This document shows positions 36,719 to 48,488 of a stretch of 64,000 nt of DNA, one piece after another (the stretch's first letter is position 1; the number at the start of each line of letters is the position of its first letter). The notes below the pieces were generated by a model. That model saw only the letters and a list, made by a program, of their open reading frames with translations. It was not told the origin of the DNA and ran no database searches. This DNA is from Cyrtodaria siliqua. Taxonomy: Eukaryota; Mollusca; Bivalvia; Adapedonta; Hiatellidae. Location of the stretch: the NCBI GenBank assembly GCA_037043455.1, contig JAWPHD010001132.1, forward strand, positions 124,001 through 188,000, read 5' to 3'. Position numbers and translations under genes: made by a program.

Positions 36719-37060
36719 TTATATTAATGTTTGTGAATAATAAAGGAGAAATGTGATACATGACTTTTGTTTTTTAAAACTCTTACTAATGAAAACTGAC
36801 AGTTTCTTTAATAAATTATTGTTCCCTGTTGTCATAAGTTCAATACGTTTTGGTATGTGTGACCATTTACAAAAATATTTGTTAACAATTTTTTTTTGGT
36901 ATTTTTTTTCATAGTGTAGTGGACACTCAAACACAAAGTGAAAATCGTCTTCTAGTGCATTACAAATCTGGCATTTTATTTCGGATCTTGGTTTTTCATT
37001 TGATCGATGCCATCGTCCAGTTTCAATTTCTTACCTATGCTGAATGTAGATCTACAATGA
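36719..37060 (-). pseudogene. Antisense LINE ORF2 3'-end relic, second type (unit 3)
   Basis: Same as 10989-11330. Confidence 0.7.
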
Positions 37061-37086
37061 CTATTACGAAATTATGGTAATTTCGC

Positions 37087-38816
37087 TTAGGGCCATCGTA
37101 CTATCGTGTATCGATGTTTATATGGTTCATCGCGTTATCGCCATCGTACAATAGTACATAACGACATTTATTTGAACTTACATGTTAATGATAAACTCTC
37201 GTTTTTATTGCATAACCATCCGAAAAAAGTATCAAAATATATTGCTAAAGCATATTTAACGAGAAAAACTCTTATTTATTCATAAAGACTGATTTATGTT
37301 TTATTATTATTTTTTAATAATTTCAATATTACATGTCACAATTCTAAATGTTTAGAGATAACATTCTAATTAAAGCTTATTCGTGCCTTATATCTATTCA
37401 AGCATTAACATTATGTCATTTCAATTCATTCATTTAATTGTATATATTGTAACATTATAAACTGTTAACTATAGGTGACTTATAGGCCTATTGGCCGAGG
37501 TGCTATTTATTTCCTTCTGTACTATCAGTGTATTGTATATTATATAGTTAAAACGTCTACTAGTAATTCCGGTATTTATGGAGAACTAGGTAGATACCCA
37601 TTGTATATTTTAAGGTATGTACAAATAATAAAGTATTGGAGTAAGGTGGTCGATTCAAAAAACATTTTAATATCAACTTTTTATAAAGATGCTGTGAGAG
37701 ATTGTGAAAGAGGAATGAAGAATTGGGCCAGCAATGTTAAAACCATTATAACAGACTGTGGCTATAATTATGTTTGGAATGACCCAACTTGTATTGATAT
37801 GAAATCTTTTCATTTGTTGATTAAACAAAATTTAATAAATTGTTTTGTTCAAAAATGGAACACTGATGTTGAAAATAATCGAGTTTTATGTTTGTATAGA
37901 CATTTTAAAACCTCATTCTCATATGAAGTGTATTTAGATATATTGCCGTTGAAATTAAGAACTGCCATATCGAGGATAAGATTATCCTCCCAAAGACTTA
38001 GAATTGAAACTAGCAGATATTCACAAAATAGAACTGATAGAAATCAGAGATATTGTACATTGTGTAATAGTACAGACTTAGAAGATGAATATCATTTTAT
38101 TTTAATTTGTTCTTTGTACGAACAATTACGTAAACTATATGTTAAACAATATTATTACAGATATCCAAGTGTTTTTTAATTTATTCAGCTGATGCAATCT
38201 TCAAGCCAGCAAGAGCTTTTTAGATTATCTAGGTTTGTTAGGGAAGCATTTATTATTCGCAATACTGCAATGTATAATGAGTAAAAAAATGTATGTTCAT
38301 CCTCATTGGACATGACATGTAAACTATTAAAACTTAAAAGTTTACAGGAAACTATGTAATAGGAATAGTTAAATCATTATAACATGGTAAATACATGATC
38401 CAGAGTGAATGTGTGAGACATTTCGTGCGTCAGAGTGAATGGGTGAGTTGTATGAGTGTATAGTATGTATGATTGTGTGTTTGTACTTTTTCATTGTTTA
38501 ATGTAAAAATTGCATTGACCTGTCACATATTAACAAATGTAATATGTATTTATATGCCGAGAAACATTTGTTTAAGTCATAAATAAAGAATATGTTCTGT
38601 TCTGTCCTGTTCTATATTATGCACATGCCACTATAATAAAATATTTACTTACTTACTTAGTACAATCGCCATCGTGCCATGGCGCATCGACATGTTAACT
38701 TGTTCACAAGTCGATGCGCGATGGTACGATGGCGATAATGCGATGGTCCTAATGCGATGGACCATCGTACCATCGTCATCGTGCCATTTTCGGCGATAGT
38801 ACGGTGCTGGCCCTAA
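37087..38816. mobile_element. TTAGGGCC-ended inverted-repeat element split by a LINE (unit 3)
   Basis: Same as 11357-13086. Confidence 0.7.
37159..38657 (+). pseudogene. LINE insertion with ORF2 tail (unit 3)
   Basis: Same as 11429-12927, with the TAA after PSVF and the TAGTACA duplication. Confidence 0.8.
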
Positions 38817-39576
38817 CGGGACAACGTACGGAATGGTTATACTTTTCTGTAATTATGTCATTATGCATGTCATACTCTGATAAATTTTATTGATCTCGAT
38901 ACGATGATAATTAAAATAATCACATTGAAGGAATAACACGTATTGTATTGTTGAACTGTTCAACCACGTTTTCATAAGATAAACCATTCCTGACTGATAG
39001 AAACGTTTATAGGTTTTATAGTGTATTAAAGTATAAGTACAGTTATATACACAATAAAACATTACATATGCTTTTAACTATGATTATAAGATACTATATG
39101 AAAACAAATGTGCAGACCGGGGAACATCTATAATGAGAGATGCACAAATACACCATGTTTTAAGTTTTTCTTCAGTGACCCATCCCGATCCTCGAAGTAA
39201 AATATAATGTTTCGAAGACATTTTGATAGATAGCAACTAGTTTTCGTAAAAAGCCAAAAAAGTTTTAATAAAAACAAATTAATCTGACATAATAATAATC
39301 ATCGTATATATGATAGTTTATGTAAGATTACATTTAAATAATATTAATACTTTTTTTCTGGCGTATTTTAGAATAACACAATTAAAAACATAAATTACTT
39401 ACATTTATCTTATGGTTACAATGATGTATAACGAACGAACAGCTTGATAATAAACAGAATGATTTTGGAATTATGAAAATAATTCTGTTTTACGTGGATT
39501 ATATATTGTCGATTGCTTGTTTGTTTGTTTTCGGCTTTTTGCAACAAACAACTCCAGTATGCTCGATATAAATTGA

Positions 39577-39700
39577 ATTCACTCATCAAACACGCCGATT
39601 GGAGGACATTCACTCATCAAACACGCCGATTGGAGGACATTCACTCATCAAACACGCCGATTGGAGGACATTCACTCATCAAACACGCCGATTGGAGGAC
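39577..39700. repeat. 31-bp minisatellite, 4 copies (unit 4)
   Basis: Four copies as in unit 2, inside the region where units 2 and 4 are almost identical. Confidence 0.95.
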
Positions 39701-40461
39701 ACATAAAACTCATCATTTTTTAATTACGCAATCTGTGAGAAAGTTTTCACAAGTAAAGTTTTATTATTTAACACACAACGCGCGCTGGTAATTTATTAAT
39801 TATTCATAACGTTGATTATTTTGTAATTAATAATCAAGAGGGTGTAGTTTTTTTACAGAATACTTTATATAGACGTAAACAATACAGTTTCTAATCTGTC
39901 TTATTCATAACGTTGGTTATTTTACCGTGAGCTTTGCGAAAATATAGGATTTTAATAAGGTTTCTAAGATAATGTATCAGTAATATACATCAATGACAAG
40001 TTTGAATCATTAACATATACTAATAATAAAATAATGAATTTTGTAATTAATAATCAAGAGCGGTGTAGTTTTTTTTAACTGGAATGCAGTACACAGAATA
40101 CTTTATTTAGACGTAAACAATACAGTTTCTAATCTATCAAACATTATTTAACATTAACAAAGTCACATGCAAAGATTATATGAAAAAATGAAATGACGTG
40201 TCACATGGCAACAGCCATATATCGTTACTATTGCATATAATTATTAGATTCGTGAATATATATTGCATATCATGTTGTTCGTGCATTGCTATTAAGAGTC
40301 AGTATATTGTATGGAAATGATTATTCATAGTAGAATCCGTCATTAAATATTCAAATTATTGTATAAGATTATCCGAAAAAGGAGGTTGAACTTGTTTTAT
40401 TTTTAAGCATATGTAGCGGTAAATTTGCGAATAATTAAAAGTACTTTAAACTGTATAATTT

Positions 40462-41125
40462 TTACGATAGTGATATACGGAGAGCAAAACACTCGTTAAT
40501 GTAATTTCTTAATTTTTTAATAACATTTAGATTTTTCGACTGCATCAGAATAACAAATTTATACACACTAGGGTTACTGAAATAAAATGAGCTGATATAT
40601 TTCCCACGAATATGATGGTAAAGAGGACAGACGAGAACAAAATGATATTCGTCTTCAATATCACTTGAATTGCACAAAAGAAAAGAAACGCATCGCTCTG
40701 TCTATTCTATTTTGAGCATAGCGACCAGTTTCAACATGTAGCTGATGCCAAGAAAGTCTTAATCTGGCCAATACCGTTCTATATTTAGATATTAACTCAT
40801 TTGAGTAATCTACCAAATTCCAATGATTGCTTAAAATGTTTGTATAAAAAAACTGATCCACTAGTTCTGCTTAAACGAATCAATTACTCTTTCTTTAAAC
40901 TGTAAATAAAACTTATTTAAATCTACGGAAAACGGATCAGCCCATATATATGAAAAAACATCATTATCTAATAGGGATTTAACTTCATTTGTAACGCCTC
41001 TATTAATTTAACAAAGATGCATACAAGTTATTAATTAATACATTTCCGGAGCACACACTTTCCCCCCAGTATTTTATAATACGAACATATCGTGTTACAT
41101 ATAAAGGATAAGTATATTCCTAATT
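40462..41125 (-). pseudogene. Antisense LINE ORF2 3'-end relic (unit 4)
   Basis: Counterpart of 992-1660. It lacks the extra stop of unit 2 but has its own changes, including VCPLYHHIRG and YKFVILMQ variants. Confidence 0.7.
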
Positions 41126-41289
41126 CTCCATAATTTTTATACTGTTTTAACTGGAATACAAAGGTGCATTTTTGTTACTATTATTTGTGTTGATTTTAAA
41201 CAGTTAGTATAAGTATGTATTAAGCAGCCAAGTACATGTATATTGATCAATTTAATTGGATATTATAGTGGCATCAATACCAAAATCAT

Positions 41290-41409
41290 ATGGCGACTTT
41301 CCAGCTTACACTGGTGAAGGAAGACCCTAGGTTCACCTCCGGGCATTTTTCTTGCACGGGCGGGCACCTGGGTAAAACCACCGTATCAAGCAGTCGAGTA
41401 CATTTATCA
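41290..41409 (+). repeat. GC-richer island (unit 4)
   Basis: Counterpart of 1838-1960. A short deletion near 41,411 closes the reading frame, which argues against coding. Confidence 0.3.
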
Positions 41410-41803
41410 GTGTAATGTGTGTTTTATAATTATTGTACATGTAGTAGATTGTGGGCTTAACGTCTTATATTATTATTTTGAAAGACTATAGGCTGAATGT
41501 ATTCTATATTTATTTTGGAAAATTAAAGCCGGCTGAGCTTATTTTATGATTATTGTTGAATGACCCTTTACGCTTAATATAGATATATTATCAAGCCATA
41601 TTGTACTCGCCGTCATAAGAAAGTATCCACTTCTATACAAATACCATGAGAACCAATAATCACAATTTTTCGTATTATTATATTAGATACAACATTTACA
41701 AACATGTTTTAATATGAAATATGAACATTCAATAAAGAGTAAAATGTTTAAGTTGATTCTAAAGCGCAACAGGCGGAAAACAAAAGTCACATACATAATA
41801 ACG

Positions 41804-41869
41804 TTACAGCTGGTCCCATAAGTGCTCTATCGGACTAAGGTCCGGTGAAAAAGCAGGCCAGGGTAATAC
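41804..41869 (-). pseudogene. Tc1-like transposase scrap (unit 4)
   Basis: Same SPDLSPIEHLWDQ block as in unit 1. Confidence 0.7.
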
Positions 41870-41940
41870 ACAAATACCGAACAACTGTTTTTAAGTCTCC
41901 CAACCTGTTTTAAGAATCTAAAACCCGAATTTAACTCTCA

Positions 41941-44584
41941 ACAAGAGGCCCAAGCGGGCCTGTGGACGCTCTACTGGCTCAAGATAAAGTTTATGTATAA
42001 GGGGCCATAAGAACATGACAATGACAGGTGCAACTAGGCTTAGTACTGATCATTCTCGCCAAGATTTGCTGAAATCCGGCAAAGAATCCAGAAGAGACTA
42101 ATCTGGACAAAGCTTGTGTATTAAAACATTTAAAGGGTCAACAACTCTGCCAAAAATCATTCATCCGAAATATGGCAATGATCTGCACAACTAGGTTTAA
42201 TACTGATCATCCTTGTCATGTTTCGTCTATATCCAGCCAGGGGTTCAGGAGAACTAGCCCGGAAAATAATTGTGGTATCAAAATCCTTTAAAGGGCTATA
42301 ACTTTGTCAAATATCTGTAAACCGGAACGTGACGATGATATGCACACTAGGCTTGGTGCTGATCATCCCTGCAAAGTTTCATTGAAATCTGGCGAGGGGT
42401 TCAGGAAAAGTAGATCAGACAAAGTTTGTGTATTAAAACCTTTAAAGGGTCATAATTCTGCCAAAAAAATCATTTAGCCGGAATACAGCAATGATTTGCA
42501 CAACTAGCATGGCATTGATCATCCCTAAAAAGCTTCGTTTAAATCCGGCCAGGGGTTCAGGAGAACTAGTCAGAACAAAGTTTGTGCATTTAAACCTTTA
42601 AAGGGCCATAACTCAGCCAAAAATCATTCAACCGGAACACGGCGATGATTTGCACAACTAGACATAGAATCGATCATCTCTAAAAAGTTTCGTTTAATCC
42701 GGCCAGGGGTTCAGGAGAACTAGCCAGAACAAAGTTTGTGTATTAAAACCTTTAAAGGGCTATAACTCTGCCAAAATCATTCAACTGGAACACAGTGACT
42801 ATGTACAACTAGGCTTGGTACTGATCATCCCTGCATAGTTTCAATGAAATCCGGCCAAATGAAGGCCCTTTCGTCTTAATGACGCCAATATATAGCACAT
42901 TTCAGAAAATCAAGGGCCATGACTCCGATGTAAATGGTCCAATCTGGATGATTTTCGAACTTGTCCAAGCTTTCAATTGATATTAACAATCTGGTAAAGT
43001 TTCTTAAAGATCGGATGAAAGATGAAGGCCCTATCGTCTTAACGAGGCAAAATATAGGATTTTTAACTAAATCAAGGGTCATAACTCCACTGTTACTAGT
43101 CCGATCTGGCTGGTTTTCGAACTTGACCGAGCTTTCATTGCTATTAACAATCTAGTAAAGTTTCATAAAGATCACATGAAAGTTGAAGGCCCTATCATCT
43201 TGAGGCAAAATATAGCATTTTTAACTAAATCAATGGCCATAACTCATTTGTTACTGGTCCGACCTGGCTGGTTTTCAAAACTTACTGAGCTGTCATTGAT
43301 ATAAACAATCAGGTAAAGTGCTGTAAAGATCAGATGAAAGATGAAGGCTCTATCAAATTAACGAGGCAAAATATAGCATTTTTAACTATGTCAAGGGCCA
43401 TAACTCCGCTGTTACTGGTCCGATCTGGCTTGCCTTCAAAATTATCCTAGCTTTTATTTATATAAACAATCTGGTAAAGTTTGGTAAAGATCGAATGAAA
43501 GATAAAGGCCCTGCCGTCTTAACAAGTCAAAATATATCATTTTAACTAAATCAAAGGCAATAACTCCGCTGTTAATGGTCTGATCTAGCTGGTTTTCGAA
43601 CTTGCCTGAGCTTTCATTGATATTAACAATCTTTGCAAGTTTGGTAAAGATCAAATAATAAATGAAGGTGCTAGAGTGTTCACAAGGCTTAATATGGCAT
43701 TTTTCAGCAAAACAAGGGCCATAACTCCGGTGAAATTATTTTGATCTTGCTGGTTTTCGAACTTGTCCGAGCTTTCATTCATATAAAAACACTGGCAAAG
43801 TTAAGTAAAGTCCAATTAATATTGAAGGCCAAAGAGTGTTCACAAGGCAGAAAATGCATTTTACAGAAAAAACAAGGGCCATAACTCCGGTGTAACTGAT
43901 CCGATTTTGCTGGTTTTCGAACTTGTTTGAGCTTTTATTGATATTAACAATTTGTGCAAGTTTGGCAAAGATTAAATAATAAATGAATGTGCTAAAGTGT
44001 TCACAAGGCAGAAAATGGCATTTTCCAGAAAAAACAAGGGCCATAACTCTGTTGTTACTGACCCAATTGAGCTGATCTTCAAACTTATCCGAGCTATCAT
44101 TAGTATAAGCAATCTGTGCAAGTTTGGTAACGATCAAATAATAAATGAAGGTGTTAGAGCGTTCACAAGGCAGAACATAGCAATTTTTGGGGGAAACAAG
44201 GGCCGTAACTCCGGTGTAACTGATCCGATTCGGCTGGTTTTCAAACTTGTCCGAGCTTTCATTGATAATAACACTCTGTGCAAGTTTGGTAAAGATCAAA
44301 TAATAAATGAAGGTGCTAGAGTGTTCACAAGGCTTAATATGGCATTTTTCAGCAAAACAAGGGCCATAACTCCGGTGAAATTTATTCGATCCGGCTTGTT
44401 TTCGAACTTGTCCGAGCTTTCATTAATATAAAGACACTGACAAAGTTTCGTAAAGATTCAATTAATAATGAAGGCCCTAGAGTGTTCACAAGGCAAAAGT
44501 TAACAGACGGACGGACAACGGACGACGGACGACGGACAACTCGCCATCCCATAAGATCTGCTGGCCTTCGACCAGTAGAGCTAA
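41941..44584. mobile_element. 2.6-kb composite element with ~160-bp internal repeats (unit 4)
   Basis: Counterpart of 2497-5140 with scattered substitutions and one-base indels. Its 3' hairpin (CTGGCCTTCGACCAG) is closer to a perfect stem than in unit 1, followed by TAGAGCTAA. Confidence 0.75.
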
Positions 44585-44678
44585 AAACGGGTTTAGCTGA
44601 TGCAGTCGGCGTTTGGTTTCGTTCTAATTTATTTTCATATTTAGCTCAAAGTACATTTGTAATGTTCTTAGACTTAAC

Positions 44679-45002
44679 TTAAAGGGACACATGGCAATCG
44701 TGAGTTTTATTTAAACATTAAAATTGCTTCTTAATTTACTTATCATCCTACGTCATTTTGACTTTAAAACTGCTTGAATATAATTAAATAAAAAATTGAG
44801 ATTCCAATTTTATTCACTATTTCACCAAATTTCTAAATATATTATTGATGCACTATTATAGAAAGTCAGTAATTTGTAAAAATAATTTGCTGTGAACAAT
44901 TCTAACAATTACTATTAATGATTGAACAAATGCTAGTGAAAATAAAAACTAACGGGACGCCGTGAGTTTTTAAACAATCAAGATTGCCGTGTGTCCCTTT
45001 AA
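44679..45002. mobile_element. Complete TTAA-type MITE (unit 4)
   Basis: 324 bp flanked by TTAA on both sides. The left inner end reads AGGGACACATGGCAATCGTG; the right, reverse-complemented, reads AGGGACACACGGCAATCTTG. The unit-2 empty site carries one TTAA at the same place, as expected for TTAA target duplication by a piggyBac-like transposase. It is non-coding. Confidence 0.85.
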
Positions 45003-45228
45003 GAGAGGATCTCTACTATAGAGTTTGCTTTCGTTCGATTCCGTTTTCATATTGTGTTACAAGTACATTTGTAAACATATATATTTTGGCAATTTTGTTT
45101 ATATAATAAAATTAAATGCCATTGTTTTGCCACTGAACGTTACAAGGCGGTAGCCCTAATATCAACCTGATTTCATATCTTGCATTTTATTCATCTTTGT
45201 AATCTTTGCAGCGATTTGATAGATAATC

Positions 45229-45727
45229 AGGTTTCAGTTATGTATAGACATTTCAAGGTATACTTTAGTTACAAAACATGAATAAATTTTCGCTTTCCTT
45301 AAAAGCGTGTTTGTCTAGATTACGTCTATCGTCTCCTTCATGAATAATATAAACAGGTAGATATGCCATAAGTAGAACAGGTAGATATGCCATAAGTAGA
45401 ACAGGTAGATATGCCATAAGTAGAACAGGTAGATATGCCATAAGTAGAACAGGTAGATATGCCATAAGTAGAACAAATAGAAATGAGCGATACTGTTAAA
45501 TGTGTAATGCTACAGATGTTGAAGACGAATTCCACTTTATTTTAGTTCGTCACTTGTATGATGGTATTCGTAAACAATATATAAAGCCATACTATTATCG
45601 TCGCCCAAGTGTTTATACATTTGTGCAGCTAATGCAGGCAAACAGTACGACCATTCTGATAAATCTGGCAAAGTATATTAAAAAATGTTTTAATCAAAGA
45701 AATTCTATGACATGCAATTGGGGCTAG
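45229..45727 (+). pseudogene. Sense LINE ORF2 3'-end relic with a 24-bp expansion (unit 4)
   Basis: Counterpart of 5755-6326, with only five minisatellite copies and CFNQRNS instead of CFNLRNS near its end. Confidence 0.7.
45354..45473. repeat. 24-bp minisatellite, 5 copies (unit 4)
   Basis: Five uniform copies, without the two variant repeats seen in units 1 and 3. Confidence 0.95.
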
Positions 45728-45825
45728 ATAAGTTATGTGTTTTATATTCTCGTTGAGTGTTTTTCACTGTTACATGTGTTGTATATCTGGCCACAATATG
45801 CCTTAAAATATATAGGGAATTGTTC

Positions 45826-45945
45826 CTTATTCGTTATTCGAATAAGGAATAAGTAACTAGTTCCTTATTATGATAAGGAATACGTAACTAGTTCCTTGTT
45901 CCTTATTCAAATAAGGAATACGTCGAATAAGGAATACGAAAGTTC
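45826..45945. repeat. Cluster of TTCCTTAT palindromes (unit 4)
   Basis: Counterpart of 6,418-6,536. The 20-bp palindrome is broken by one change (TTCAAATAAGG). Confidence 0.75.
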
Positions 45946-46197
45946 CCCTCATCCAATAATAGGCGTTATAACATAAGAACATGTACGTACTTTTTAGTTG
46001 CATACTCTGCTGATAAGGTCATATAAGGCCATTGATATAATACTTCAAAAGATATACAATGCAATGCTTTTATTACAGTATACAAAAAGATAACACCAGT
46101 ACTGTATAAAGCAAGCAATTCCTATTCGTGCTTTTAAAAAAAATGATCAACTGGTATTTATTATTTAGAAAGGTTCACTAAAATAGCCCATTGCTAT

Positions 46198-47481
46198 TTA
46201 CCAAATTGTAAACCTGGATAGGGTGTGGTGAGAGTTTTCATGTAGTCTGAGCTGTATTTTTTGAGGAAATGCTCTGTCACATCCGAGTTCGTTACACGTA
46301 AATGGATTTTCTTCAGTATGCAGGCGTTCATGCACTGCGGAAGCGTACTTGCTGTTGAAACACTTTTGACAAAACGAGCATTTAAACTTTTTATATTCTC
46401 GGTGATAACGCTGATGCTGAATCAGAGACGACCTTTTGGTAAACGTGCGGTCGCAAGTCGTACACTCAAAACTGGTATTTTTCGTATGGATATTCCTATG
46501 ATCCTGGAGTCGGCTGTTGTTGGAAAATTCATGGTCACACACTTCACATACATGGCCGTCGTGGAGTCGTTGGTGCTTAGTGAAGAAGCAGTTGGCCACG
46601 GCTTTGTCACACAGACCACATTTCACCCTATTCAAACTACACGACTCGTAATCGTGTTTGGTCACGTGTCCGTGCGGATGGAAGAGCAACCTTCTGAGAC
46701 TGCATTTATCGTTTTTCATTAGGTGAATCATTTGATGCTTTTTTGCATCGGTCTTGTCCACACACAGTTCATTACACACGTTACACCAGTAAGCAACCTT
46801 TGACTGAGCATACGACCGCGTATACCCTGAAGATAAGAATATGTCCTTTTGATGTGGGGTACTTGTTCGCGGTTGCCGAACCTGTGACGTGGCACAAAAG
46901 GCATTGTAAGCACTGCTGGAAACCAGATCCATATAAGTGCTGGATATCTCCGCTGGTTTTGAAACACTTGGACTATGATCACTAGTTTCTGGTGTATCGC
47001 TTCCAAGCAACGTTGCGATAGAAACTGGGTGTGCAAGTTTACACTCCGTGGCTTCAGCAGACGGAATCTCCTGCTTCACACGAGTTCGGTGACCTGCTGG
47101 AGTCTCCGTCAGATCTACTGGTTGGGCATGTCCGAATGATGGTTTAGACAGTTCATAGAGCGATGGTGATGAGAAATGATAGTACTCACTAGACATTTGT
47201 AAATCAAAGTTATTTTTTCCCGGTGTTGACGTTACTAAACTGCGTTGTTTTCTAGGTATATATCCGTTTGGTGGTAACTGACGATGACTTTCTTCGTCGT
47301 GACAGATAGATTCGAGCTCGGAACCGGATAGATACGATTCTGGTCGGAGATCTTCTTGGTCGACAAAGCGCTCGCATGTGTGGCTCTTTTTCCATGTCAG
47401 GTCCATCGCCGAGTGTTCGTCGTGTCGCGGCTGCTTCGCCCCTGCAGCTATTGACAGAATATTCTGCATCATAAAATCCAT
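46198..47481 (-). CDS. Six-finger C2H2 zinc-finger protein (unit 4)
   Basis: Intact 427-residue copy with all zinc ligands. Against unit 1 I see eight replacements and about three silent changes. R30W and E117G are shared with unit 2; R207S, H234N, E277D, V294A, G390E and P399L are private. G390E alters the usual TGE linker between fingers 5 and 6, which normally supports DNA binding, and P399L lies inside finger 6. A TGA just above the start (from a single T-to-A change near 47,505) closes the upstream frame, supporting translation from the ATG at 47,481. Confidence 0.85.
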   Translation of the reverse strand: MDFMMQNILSIAAGAKQPRHDEHSAMDLTWKKSHTCERFVDQEDLRPESYLSGSELESICHDEESHRQLPPNGYIPRKQRSLVTSTPGKNNFDLQMSSEYYHFSSPSLYELSKPSFGHAQPVDLTETPAGHRTRVKQEIPSAEATECKLAHPVSIATLLGSDTPETSDHSPSVSKPAEISSTYMDLVSSSAYNAFCATSQVRQPRTSTPHQKDIFLSSGYTRSYAQSKVAYWCNVCNELCVDKTDAKKHQMIHLMKNDKCSLRRLLFHPHGHVTKHDYESCSLNRVKCGLCDKAVANCFFTKHQRLHDGHVCEVCDHEFSNNSRLQDHRNIHTKNTSFECTTCDRTFTKRSSLIQHQRYHREYKKFKCSFCQKCFNSKYASAVHERLHTEENPFTCNELGCDRAFPQKIQLRLHENSHHTLSRFTIW

Positions 47482-47607
47482 TGCAACTGAAATAGAAGAG
47501 TTTCAATTGAGTATACGTTGTTTATATGACACATCAGCATACATAGCTTTAACATAGTTTATTTGAATATGATATATGCGTGTCACTTAAAAGAAAATTG
47601 ATGTTAT

Positions 47608-48462
47608 AATGCTATGTGTGCCGTTCTAGAGTGACATATGATCATATTGTAATGCTATGTGTGCCGTTCTAGAGTGATATATGATCATATTGTAATGCTA
47701 TGTGTGCCGCTCTAGAGTGACATATGATCATATTGTAATGCTATGTGTGCCGTCCTAGAGTGACATATGATCATATTGTAATGCTATGTGTGCCGTTCTA
47801 GAGTGACATAGGATCATATTGTAATGCTATGTGTGCCGTTCTAGAGTGACATATGATAATATTGTAATGCTATGTGTGCCGTTCTAGAGTGACATTTGGT
47901 AATATTGTAATACTATGTGTGCCGTTTTAGAGTGACATATGTTTATATTATATTAATATGTGTTCCGTTCTAGATTGACAGATGGTCCTATTTATAATAT
48001 GCGAGCCGGTCTAGAGTGGCATATGGTCCTATTATAATATGTGTTCCGTTCTAGAGTGGCATATGCCCTATTATAAAATGTGTGCCGTTCTACAGTGACA
48101 TATGGCTTATTATAATATGCGTACCGTTCTAGAATGACTTTTGTTCCTATTATAGTATGCGTGCCGTTCTATAGTGACATATGCCCTATTATCATATGTG
48201 TGCCGTTCTAGAATGACATATGGTCCTAGTATCATATGTATGCCTTTCTAGAGTGACATATGACCTTATTTATAGTATGCGTGCCTTTCTAGAGTGACAT
48301 ATGGTCCTATTATAATATGTGTGCCGTTCTAGAGTGACATATGGTCCTATTATAATGTATGTGCCGTTCTGGAGTGGCATATGGTCCTATTATAATATGT
48401 GTGCCGTTCTAGAGTGGCATATGGTCCTATTATAATGTGTGCCGTTCTAGAGTGGCATATGC
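47608..48462. repeat. ~40-bp minisatellite, 21 copies (unit 4)
   Basis: Same layout as unit 1 with scattered private substitutions. Its third repeat has the unit-2 variant (CTCTAGAG rather than CTCTAAAG). Confidence 0.95.
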
Positions 48463-48488
48463 ATCCATGTAATGTAGCTACTTGTCGA

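Larger units (their letters stand above)
25731..39385. repeat. Tandem segmental unit 3, near-identical to unit 1
   Basis: Third unit. Every feature of unit 1 recurs at +25,730 bp. Differences I found by eye include substitutions matching unit-1 positions near 4,559, 4,640, 5,818, 5,862, 6,356 and 13,295. The match runs on past the unit boundary into the first ~1.2 kb of unit 4. No recognisable feature was seen in 25,731-26,721, 27,691-28,089, 36,126-36,718 or 38,817-39,385. Confidence 0.95.
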
